NCBI RefSeq assembly: GCF_000011385.1
Contig: NC_005125.1
Span: 4,526,001 to 4,590,000 of the forward strand
DNA length: 64,000 nucleotides
From: Gloeobacter violaceus PCC 7421
GTDB lineage: Bacteria > Cyanobacteriota > Cyanobacteriia > Gloeobacterales > Gloeobacteraceae
Direction of reading: 5' to 3'
Each line of letters starts with the position of its first letter. Within the stretch, counting starts at the first letter, position 1. The notes beneath the pieces are model-generated. The model saw nothing but the letters and a program-made list of their open reading frames with translations, was not told the DNA's origin and made no database searches. This document shows positions 9,176 through 16,640 of the stretch, piece after piece. The translations under genes and the position numbers were made by a program.

Positions 9176-10990
9176 TTGCCGATAGGGGAATTTATGAACG
9201 AAGCCCGAAAAACGCTGAAAGAGCGGATAACCCAAGGCATTCAACCGTTTCTGAGAAAGCTTGCGTTGCGCTATCCTCGTTTTGCTTACAGAGCGATCGA
9301 GACGCTGATGAGCAACCTCAAACTCAGCGATTACTCGCCTACCGAAGAATCGAGGATCGCCGACATTTTAATACGGCGCTTGCAAAGCTCAAGCTCTGCG
9401 AGCAGCGAGGGATACAGAATAGCTTCAACGCTGCTGCAAAATTTGACCGTTAAAGATAACTTTTCTGAGATTCTGAGAATCATCAATCTACTTTTAAGTC
9501 GGGCAACAGCGGCCGATCGCCAGGGTGAGGTTCGGCAGGTGGTTGAGATTTTACTGATGTATTTGAAACTGGCCCCGCTCGCCTCAGCAGAAATTCTCGA
9601 GATTGTTGAAGTATGCTTGCGCCACCCGGACTCTGAACATGCTCAAGCGGCAATTATTCAGGTTTGTTTAGACAACTTCAAGCCGACCGACGCATCCACA
9701 GCACAAATTGCAGCGGAAGTCTTTAGCCTGTCCAGGACCAGCCTAGATTATCTAAAAACAGCACAAGTAGTGCCGGAGGACTATCACAGAGCCGTCCAAC
9801 AGTTGCTGGATTATTTGTCGAGTTGCCACCGAGCTCGGTCGACTCCCAAAAGACTCGTTGATGCTCTTCCCGAACACCTGGAGGCGGTTGAAATTTCTGT
9901 ATCAGAGCGCTACAACGCTATTCAAGCAGTTATCAATCAAACGCCAATTGATATGGATTCACTTTACATTCCTTACAACATAATTGACGGCATTCTCCGT
10001 AAATTAAACCGTGAGCCCAAGCGCCTAGCACTCGAAGGCTTGTCTGCTTTTGCCTACGTCGATACAAACTTTTATCTAGACAAGGTGTATACCCGGACCA
10101 AACGCAGCCTGATGGAGGATACATTCTGGCGTTACGGTCCAGAATATATCCGGATCGTCGCCCAAAATGTGTGCACTACATTGCTGAAGTATACCTCTAT
10201 TGTCGGCAAATCTTATTGTGAAATGGGCTGTGGCGTGCACCATCCCTTCGGTGTTTCGGCTGCGATGTACATCAATGGCACGGTTGACAATGTTGCAGTA
10301 GATATTTCTGAAGCAGACATAGGTCGAGCGGCCGAGGCGATCTACGAATTGCTCACCGATGTTCTGGCACGGCCTTCGGACTGGCACTGGTCCGGTATCG
10401 AACGCTCCGCATTTCTGGAGCGGATCTACCACTTTGAACTGGCTGCGTTGAAGCGGGGCGACCTGGCTGCCGGCCTGTCGAAAGTAGCACTCCGGCATGC
10501 CGTTATGGATATCCAACAGCCGACTGTGCCGCAGAAAAGCATTCAACTGATGTCCTCTTGGGCTGTGCTCGAACATTTTCTGGACTTTCCCATGGCTGCA
10601 AGGCAAATGTTCGCGCTCATGGCCGAAGGGGGTATCGCTTTTCACTTGATCGACCTCAGGGACCACCGCGTATACTCCGAGCCGCATCGGTACCACGAAT
10701 GGTCGATGCTGGCGGAAGATGAAACCTGGACGGACGGTCTGGTCAATAGACTGAGGGCACAGGAGTTCAAAGTGTGCTTTGAGCAGGCGGGTTTCGAAAT
10801 TCTTGAGCTTGAATGTGTAAAGCAAGACTTGCCCGACGGCTTCGAGGGCCAAGTGCAGGGCCGCTTCGCACAAATGTCCCTGGAAGAATTGCGGACTGTG
10901 ACGGTTACCTGTGTGCTCAAAAAGCCTGTACTCTCCAAAGACCTGGGCTTACAATGGCAGGAACAGCCAGAAAAAGCATGGATAAATTGA
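9176..10990 (+). CDS. Large protein with helical N-terminus and C-terminal SAM methyltransferase domain
   Basis: 604 residues from a TTG at 9176, chosen because AAGGAG (9164-9169) lies six bases upstream; ATG at 9194 is an alternative. Residues 1-220 are a series of Leu-rich amphipathic helices with no recognised family, resembling an alpha-solenoid. The C-terminal half is methyltransferase-like: YCEMGCGVHHPFG near residue 343, AVDISEADIGRA, then SSWAVLEHFLDFP and a GGIAFHLIDLRDH strand. It lies between a glycosyltransferase and a second methyltransferase, so glycan methylation is a fair inference. The N-terminal part could be a scaffold. It lacks the SSKFWKLR tail of its neighbours. Confidence 0.7.
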   Translation: MPIGEFMNEARKTLKERITQGIQPFLRKLALRYPRFAYRAIETLMSNLKLSDYSPTEESRIADILIRRLQSSSSASSEGYRIASTLLQNLTVKDNFSEILRIINLLLSRATAADRQGEVRQVVEILLMYLKLAPLASAEILEIVEVCLRHPDSEHAQAAIIQVCLDNFKPTDASTAQIAAEVFSLSRTSLDYLKTAQVVPEDYHRAVQQLLDYLSSCHRARSTPKRLVDALPEHLEAVEISVSERYNAIQAVINQTPIDMDSLYIPYNIIDGILRKLNREPKRLALEGLSAFAYVDTNFYLDKVYTRTKRSLMEDTFWRYGPEYIRIVAQNVCTTLLKYTSIVGKSYCEMGCGVHHPFGVSAAMYINGTVDNVAVDISEADIGRAAEAIYELLTDVLARPSDWHWSGIERSAFLERIYHFELAALKRGDLAAGLSKVALRHAVMDIQQPTVPQKSIQLMSSWAVLEHFLDFPMAARQMFALMAEGGIAFHLIDLRDHRVYSEPHRYHEWSMLAEDETWTDGLVNRLRAQEFKVCFEQAGFEILELECVKQDLPDGFEGQVQGRFAQMSLEELRTVTVTCVLKKPVLSKDLGLQWQEQPEKAWIN

Positions 10991-11062
10991 CGGCCTGCTT
11001 TCGCGGGAGCGTCGGCAGGGGTTGTGGGCACTCCACCGTACAGAAGGACCACAAGAACCACT

Positions 11063-12226
11063 ATGTTCGAGCCAGAGATTGCCAAGCAGGACCAAAACAC
11101 CGATCTCCCATTTACTGGAGAGCGGCATATGACCGAGCAACTGGACCAGGAACTCGCTCTTGGTCAGATAGAGCATATGGTGCGTTACGCTTTTGTGGCG
11201 CCATTTGCTTTGGGAAAAAAGGTGCTCGACATCGCCAGCGGCAGTGGCTACGGCTCGCAATATCTAGCACTGCAGGGAGCAACCGAGGTTGTGGCGGTTG
11301 AGATCGACAGCGAGGCAATCAAGTATGCCCAAAAGCACCATAGCCATCCGGCCGTCCGCTTCGTGCAGTCCGATGCGCACGCGGTTCCCCAGTTGGAGAA
11401 CGCCGCCTTCGATGTGATTGTTTCTTTTGAGACAATTGAACATCTGCTGCGGCCAAGAGACTTTCTTCTGGAACTGCGCCGACTGCTCAAGCCCGGTGGC
11501 CAACTGTTTCTTTCCTGCCCAAATGACTACCGTGATTCTCCTTGGATTAGCGAATTTCATCTTCACAAGTTTAAGTTTCAGCAGTTTCGCGATCTCGTGA
11601 TCAACGTTTTTGGAGAAACGGTATTTTTGGGACAACACAATGTTTTAGCCAGTTGCTTGCTCAAGCCGGTTCAATCTAAAAGTTGTTTTTCTCAGTTCGA
11701 CTCCTACCGTTCTCCTTTGCCTGAGAGTGGCCTGGGAATCCAGTATATCGACCGGCTCTCACCCATCGAGGGATCTGAAGGATATTTGGCCGTGGTTGGC
11801 GTCGAGCCGGAGCTAATCGAGAATCATATCAGTGTTTCACAAGATGCTTACGAAGTCGTCGTTAAAAGTCAGCACTATTCGAGCACCGAAAATAGCAGAT
11901 TGAGATCCGATATTCAGGCGACTGGCCACCGGCTTCTCAACCTACAAGAACAGTTCCAGGTCGAAAAAGATACTTGGAAAACACACCTGCAAACAGCCCG
12001 GACGGAGTTGGAAGATTTCCAGGCCGGACTGCGGAAGACCCAGGCCGCATTGGAACAAACCCAGGCTGTCCTGGAGCAAACCCAAGCTAATTTGAAACAA
12101 GTCCAGACTGAACTTCGGCAGACTCGGGCAACTGTAGACAGCATGAAAAGCAGTAAGTTCTGGAAGCTGCGCCGTCGCTGGTTTCAGCTGAAGCAGGCTT
12201 TGGGATTTGCCGACTCCGATGGATGA
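11063..12226 (+). CDS. SAM methyltransferase with coiled coil and SSKFWKLR tail
   Basis: 387 residues. The N-terminal class I methyltransferase domain has VLDIASGSGYGSQYLA near residue 55, AVEIDSEAI and VSFETIEHLLRPRDFL, with LKPGGQLFLSCPN, typical of the Methyltransf_11/UbiG-like group. Residues 270-365 form a Gln-rich heptad coiled coil with internal repeats of the form QTQA.LEQTQA. The protein ends with MKSSKFWKLRRRWFQLKQAL, the tail found on three glycosyltransferases in the same cluster although the catalytic fold is unrelated. ATG at 11063 is preferred over an upstream in-frame GTG because homology begins there. It probably methylates a glycan or its lipid carrier. Confidence 0.8.
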   Translation: MFEPEIAKQDQNTDLPFTGERHMTEQLDQELALGQIEHMVRYAFVAPFALGKKVLDIASGSGYGSQYLALQGATEVVAVEIDSEAIKYAQKHHSHPAVRFVQSDAHAVPQLENAAFDVIVSFETIEHLLRPRDFLLELRRLLKPGGQLFLSCPNDYRDSPWISEFHLHKFKFQQFRDLVINVFGETVFLGQHNVLASCLLKPVQSKSCFSQFDSYRSPLPESGLGIQYIDRLSPIEGSEGYLAVVGVEPELIENHISVSQDAYEVVVKSQHYSSTENSRLRSDIQATGHRLLNLQEQFQVEKDTWKTHLQTARTELEDFQAGLRKTQAALEQTQAVLEQTQANLKQVQTELRQTRATVDSMKSSKFWKLRRRWFQLKQALGFADSDG

Positions 12227-12373
12227 GGCTCCCTACGCTGGTGGGTGGACGGCAAGCGGACTCCAATTGCACAAACCAATTTGAGGCGGCTGGGTTAAAC
12301 TTCCCGGTTCAATAGTGGTATTGTGTGCGACAGGGGAGACGTTGCGCGGGGTGAGGGGCTCAGGCAAAACCAC

Positions 12374-13579
12374 ATGAAGATCTGTATCGTCACACCCTTT
12401 GCCCTTTCCAACAGCCACGGAACCGGCGTTCAACTACTCAGATTGTTCGCCTTTGAAGATTACACCCACCTTTACTGGTCCTCTGCCTCGGGGTTTAGCG
12501 AGACGGATAAGTCTTTGCTGCTCGAAGAACAATTCGACTGGTGGCCCCTCTCGCGCGGCAAGGGCCGGCTTGAGCAGGTGATGGGGCTTTTGGGGATGAG
12601 TTCGGTCTGGCGTCATAACGAACTAATCAGCGCCAAGTACCGGCGGTTGCTTGAGCGGGACTACCGCTGCGACGTCGCCCACGTCGTGGCCATCGACGAG
12701 ACGAGCGCGCGCAAAGCCGTTTCGCTGCTGGGCGTACTGGGTTGCCCCTACGTCGTGCATATCATGGACCTGATGCACCCGCGCGGCCTCGACCCCGCTG
12801 CGATGACGGGCTTTGGACGCCTGTTCGCCGGGGCGAGCCGGGTGCTGGCCCTCAGCGAAAATATTCGCCGGGAGGTGCGCAAGTTCCCCAGTCCTCCCTG
12901 CGAGATTTTTCCGATTGTGCGCAGCCTCGGCCGAGCGGTGCAAAGCCCGCCCCAATCCGGCGGGCCGCTGCGCATCGCCATGGTCGGTTCGCTCTACTAC
13001 ACTGAGGGCCTCAAGTGCCTGGCGGCGGCCTGGGACGAGTTGTCCCGGCGCTATCCACGACTGGAACTGGTCTACGCCGGCCCCGAGGCGCAGATCCGCA
13101 ACTACCTGCCCGCCCGCCTCAAGGAGGTCTTGGTCTACCGCGGCTACGTGCCCAACGAAAAGGTCGAATCGATCCTGCTCGAGTGTCACCTCGCCTACCT
13201 GCCCGGTCCCTGCTGGCCCGCCGAAAAGGACAAATACAGCAAATACTCGATTCCTTCGCGCCTGACCGACTACCTGATGGCGGGCTTGCCGATCGTGGCC
13301 TACCTGGCGGACGGTTCGGCCACCGAGCAGTTTCTCAACCCGCTGATGCCCGAGGCGGTGCGCCGGGCGATGCACCCGGCCGCCCTGATTGAAGCGGTGA
13401 CCCACTACGCGGATCAGCCCGCGGTGTGGCGCGCCGCGAGCGGCACCGCCCACGCCTTTGCCGCCGGTCAGTGCACCGTCGAAGGGGTGCACGCGGTGCT
13501 GGCGGACCGCCTGCAGCAGGCGGCCGGATTGCCGCGGCCGGGTTCGCGTGTCCAGGTGTCGGGGAACTCCGATGGCTGA
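12374..13579 (+). CDS. Glycosyltransferase, GT4-like
   Basis: 401 residues beginning MKICIVTPFALSNSHGTGVQ. The N-terminal beta strand and HGTG loop, DYRCDVAHVVAIDETSARK, the central AMVGSLYYTEGLKCL strand, VYAGPEAQIRNYL, and SIPSRLTDYLMAGLPIVAY fit a two-domain GT-B fold. The usual EX7E motif is not obvious, so the exact family is uncertain. The frame is open 51 bases upstream, but the ATG at 12374 matches the start of the conserved strand. It is followed after 35 bases by the glycosyltransferase-FkbM fusion, whose N-terminus shows a similar HGTG loop, suggesting a shared origin and a joint role in one oligosaccharide pathway. Confidence 0.75.
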   Translation: MKICIVTPFALSNSHGTGVQLLRLFAFEDYTHLYWSSASGFSETDKSLLLEEQFDWWPLSRGKGRLEQVMGLLGMSSVWRHNELISAKYRRLLERDYRCDVAHVVAIDETSARKAVSLLGVLGCPYVVHIMDLMHPRGLDPAAMTGFGRLFAGASRVLALSENIRREVRKFPSPPCEIFPIVRSLGRAVQSPPQSGGPLRIAMVGSLYYTEGLKCLAAAWDELSRRYPRLELVYAGPEAQIRNYLPARLKEVLVYRGYVPNEKVESILLECHLAYLPGPCWPAEKDKYSKYSIPSRLTDYLMAGLPIVAYLADGSATEQFLNPLMPEAVRRAMHPAALIEAVTHYADQPAVWRAASGTAHAFAAGQCTVEGVHAVLADRLQQAAGLPRPGSRVQVSGNSDG

Positions 13580-13614
13580 TCGATTAAGCTCGGACAGACG
13601 ATGGTTGTGCCGCG

Positions 13615-15615
13615 ATGACTGCATCGGACCCGCTCAGTAGATTTGTCGAACTCACCGGCGAGACGGCGACGGCGCGCGAGCGCCTGCGCGAACTGTTGGG
13701 CAGCCAGATGGTGCTGCCGGAAGATCCGCCCCCCGAGCAGTTGCGCGCCCTCATCACCCGCGATCTGGCGCTGTTGCGCGCGGCCGATGTGGTGATCACC
13801 GGCAACGAAGTCAACGAGCGCCACGGCACCGGAGTGCTGGTGCGGCGCATCTTCGCCGGCTGCCCGAATATCCTCTCGGTGCGCTCGCGCAACGACTACG
13901 GCGGCGAGCACGCATTCGGGGCGGTCAGCACCCTGATCGCCCACAGAGACGCCCGCCGCCATCTGGTGTTCTACAACGTCATCCAGGCCCTGCGCGGCAG
14001 TACCGCCGGCCGGGTGGTGTGCATTCCCTACTACGCGAGCGACGCGCTCACCGCCATCGCCATCAAAGAGTTGTTCGGCGTGCCGCTTTGCACCTACATC
14101 ATGGACGACCACACCCTCTACGGCGACGGCATCCCCGACGGGTTGATGTCGGAGTTGCTCGCCAAGTCGTCTTTGCGCCTGGCTATCTCCCCCGAGATGC
14201 GCGCCGCCTACGTCCAGCGCTACGGCCTCAAGTTCTGGGTACTGCCGCCGGTGGTGGAGCCGGGCCGGGTGCGCACCCGGCCGGAACTGCCCGAGGCGAG
14301 CGTCCTGGGCTCAAAGACCGGTGTGCTCATCGGCAACATCTGGGGCGAGCACTGGCTGGAGCGGCTGCGGCGGACGGTGGCAGGCTCCGGGCTCAAGCTC
14401 GACTGGTTTGCGAGTCTGCCCCCGTGGCGCAACCTGAGTGCGACCGAACTGGAGCGCGACGGACTGCGCTTGCGCGGCTTCGTGCCGGAACAAGAACTGG
14501 CGCCGCAACTGTCCAACTACCCGTTCGCGGTGCTGCCCTCGGGCACCCTCGATGCGGATGACGACCAGCAGGCGATTGCCCGGTTGAGCTTGCCTACGCG
14601 GGTGCTGTTTTTGATGGCCGCCTCCGGGATTCCGATTCTGGTGCTGGGCAGCCGCCGCACCGCGGCGGCGGGCTTCGTGCTGCGCACCGGTATCGGAGAG
14701 GTGGCCGACTATGAGGCGGCGAGTTTTCGCCGCGCCGCCGAGCGGTTGTGCGACCCCGCCACCCAGCGCGCCGTGCGCGAGCGGGCCGCCGCCGCCGCCC
14801 CCGCCTTTGCCGCCCGGGATGTCGGCGCGTGGCTGTTCGAGTCGCTCGAGCGCGGCGAACCCGCCGACGATCGCTTCGAGCGCGCCCTGCCCAGCGCTCC
14901 CGAGGACCTGACGCCTTATATCGGGCCGGCGGTGCCCGAGGGGGTGCAACTGGAGCTGCGCGCCGCCTTCGAAGCGCTGCGCCGCCTCGGATCGCGCTTT
15001 GTGCCCGATTTTGTCCTGGACGTGGGCGGTTCCTCGGGGATCTGGTCCCACACCATGCAGCCGCTGTTTCCGAAGGCGCGCTTCGTGCTGGTGGAGCCGC
15101 TTTTGGACGAGTACGTCCGGGCCGGGCGCGATCGGCACATCAAAGCCCACCCCGAATTTGAATGGGTCAAAGCCGCCGCGGCCGAGCGGGAGGGCCAGAC
15201 GACCCTGCTGGTGGACGGTGCGCTTTACGGCAGCTCGCTTTTGGATGCAGGGGAGCAGCAGACCCGCCGCACCGTTGCGGTCACGACCCTCGATGCCGTC
15301 GCCCGCGCCAAGCAACTCACCGGCCGCGGCCTGGTGAAGCTTGATGTGCAAGGGGCCGAGCACCTGGTGCTGGAGGGGGCGACCGAACTGCTCCGGCGGG
15401 TGGACGCCCTGGTAATCGAAACTTCGCTCGAAGCGGGGGCCGCGGGCGGCAAGGCCCTGGGCGAGATGCTGCAAATCGTCGCGCAGTTGGGGTTCGCCTA
15501 CGCCGACGACGCTGGGGAGTGGCGCGCGCCCGCGGACGGCCGGTTGCTGCAAAAAGATATTCTCTTCCTCAGAAAAGCACCGCCCGCCCGTCCATCCACC
15601 GATGGGAGGAACTGA
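13615..15615 (+). CDS. Glycosyltransferase-like domain fused to FkbM methyltransferase
   Basis: 666 residues. The N-terminal 430 residues resemble a GT-B glycosyltransferase: NERHGTGVLVRRIF, a GVPLCTYIMDDHTLYGDG loop, and FLMAASGIPILVLG. From about residue 460 the sequence is FkbM-type: FVLDVGGSSGIWSHTM, FVLVEPLLDEY, TTLDAV, GLVKLDVQGAEHLVLEGA, DALVIETS. FkbM enzymes O-methylate sugars or natural products (family knowledge), so this protein may add and cap a sugar in one polypeptide. It is followed three bases later by the unknown protein at 15619, suggesting coupling. A fusion caused by sequencing error is unlikely because the frame is continuous and compositionally uniform. Confidence 0.8.
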   Translation: MTASDPLSRFVELTGETATARERLRELLGSQMVLPEDPPPEQLRALITRDLALLRAADVVITGNEVNERHGTGVLVRRIFAGCPNILSVRSRNDYGGEHAFGAVSTLIAHRDARRHLVFYNVIQALRGSTAGRVVCIPYYASDALTAIAIKELFGVPLCTYIMDDHTLYGDGIPDGLMSELLAKSSLRLAISPEMRAAYVQRYGLKFWVLPPVVEPGRVRTRPELPEASVLGSKTGVLIGNIWGEHWLERLRRTVAGSGLKLDWFASLPPWRNLSATELERDGLRLRGFVPEQELAPQLSNYPFAVLPSGTLDADDDQQAIARLSLPTRVLFLMAASGIPILVLGSRRTAAAGFVLRTGIGEVADYEAASFRRAAERLCDPATQRAVRERAAAAAPAFAARDVGAWLFESLERGEPADDRFERALPSAPEDLTPYIGPAVPEGVQLELRAAFEALRRLGSRFVPDFVLDVGGSSGIWSHTMQPLFPKARFVLVEPLLDEYVRAGRDRHIKAHPEFEWVKAAAAEREGQTTLLVDGALYGSSLLDAGEQQTRRTVAVTTLDAVARAKQLTGRGLVKLDVQGAEHLVLEGATELLRRVDALVIETSLEAGAAGGKALGEMLQIVAQLGFAYADDAGEWRAPADGRLLQKDILFLRKAPPARPSTDGRN

Positions 15616-15618
15616 CAG

Positions 15619-16497
15619 GTGCTCTCTGCGTTGGCCGGTCGGGTAAAGCGACTCAAAGATACCTTCCTGGCGTATCTGGAGTTGAGCAACCGCAACCATC
15701 TGGCGCTGTTGGACGCCACCGCCTACATCATCGAGGTGCTCCAGCTGCAAAACCGCGTCTTTCTAGATGGGCGTACCGAGCTGAACGGACAGATGGCCGC
15801 TCTGGGCGAGGTCTGTGGGCGAGGACGAAGCCCAACCCAACCTGGCGATCTGCCGGTGCCGATCGTCGTCTGGGACGCGGACGCCCCCGCCACCCCGGAG
15901 GCCGGTTTTTTTGCCCACCTGGCCGGGATGCTGCCCGATCGCCGCGCGGTGGCCGTGGGCACTCCGCGCGGCGAGGTGCTCGACTGGTTGCAGGAGGCAG
16001 GCTTTGCCGTCACCGCCTGTTCCGGTGCGCCGGAGGTGACGGCCGTCCTCGCACCGCGGCAGAGCGAACGACACGCCTATCCCGCCGCCCTTCCCGGTCG
16101 CGCCGCTCTGCAGCACGAGGGCGGTGTACCCCGACAGACGTCCCTGGTGCACATCGACACAGGCAGCACGCTCTTCGATGTGCTCGAAGCGCTCGAAGGG
16201 CAGCGCTTCGCAGTGATCTCGGCGGCGTTGGCCCCCGGCGTCCCCGGTGGTCCGGTTCTTGGGGAACTGGTGGGGCGGATGCGGCGGGGCGGCTATCCGT
16301 GGCATCTGGTGCTCTACCGTCTGGAGAGCGGACAGGTTTCTTTTTATTGCAACAGTGCGGCGAGCGTGCCGGGAACCTGGGGGTACGCCTTTTTCTTTGC
16401 CGAGCACGAAACTTACTGGCAGGCGCGGCGGTGGTGCAGTGCGCTGCTGTCGATCACCCACTTCAAAGGCTGGGGAACGGCACCGGATCGGGCGTAA
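15619..16497 (+). CDS. Protein of unknown function in polysaccharide cluster
   Basis: 292 residues from a GTG at 15619, three bases after the stop of the glycosyltransferase-FkbM gene. The first 60 residues are helical and may be coiled coil (LSALAGRVKRLKDTFLAYL). The rest is a mixed alpha/beta segment ending in GYPWHLVLYRLESGQVSFYC and WGYAFFFAEHE. That ending vaguely recalls C-terminal segments of cyanobacterial FkbM-type proteins, but no SAM-binding motif is visible, so it may be a degenerate or non-catalytic relative. I do not recognise a family with confidence. Its position suggests a role alongside the fusion enzyme. Confidence 0.6.
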   Translation: MLSALAGRVKRLKDTFLAYLELSNRNHLALLDATAYIIEVLQLQNRVFLDGRTELNGQMAALGEVCGRGRSPTQPGDLPVPIVVWDADAPATPEAGFFAHLAGMLPDRRAVAVGTPRGEVLDWLQEAGFAVTACSGAPEVTAVLAPRQSERHAYPAALPGRAALQHEGGVPRQTSLVHIDTGSTLFDVLEALEGQRFAVISAALAPGVPGGPVLGELVGRMRRGGYPWHLVLYRLESGQVSFYCNSAASVPGTWGYAFFFAEHETYWQARRWCSALLSITHFKGWGTAPDRA

Positions 16498-16521
16498 AAA
16501 TGCCCCCATAACTAGCTGGAA

Positions 16522-16538
16522 GCAGCCTCTGAGGCTGC
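16522..16538 (+). terminator. Short GC hairpin after the 15619 gene
   Basis: GCAGCCT and AGGCTGC form a seven-base stem with a three-base loop, 25 bases after the stop of the preceding gene. No U-run follows, so it is only a possible transcript end, but it separates that gene from the promoter at 16578. Confidence 0.35.
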
Positions 16539-16577
16539 ATAGTCAACTGCAGCAAGTTATACGGATAGGTCGCGTGT

Positions 16578-16606
16578 TTGACTGCATACATTGCGCATGG
16601 TGTAAA
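16578..16606 (+). promoter_or_regulatory. Sigma70-type promoter of the Wzc-like gene
   Basis: TTGACT (16578-16583) and TGTAAA (16601-16606) are separated by 17 bases. The start point would fall near 16613, about 28 bases before the GTG start at 16641, which is preceded by GGAGAG. This makes the Wzc-like gene an independent unit, possibly also driving the glycosyltransferase that follows. Confidence 0.6.
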
Positions 16607-16640
16607 TTCTTGGTTGCAGGTGCATGGATGAGGAGAGTGC

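Noticed and set aside
14311-15750. Antisense open frame over the glycosyltransferase-FkbM fusion
   Set aside because: Low-complexity composition (Gly, Arg, Gln) with no recognisable motif; the sense strand has clear FkbM signatures.
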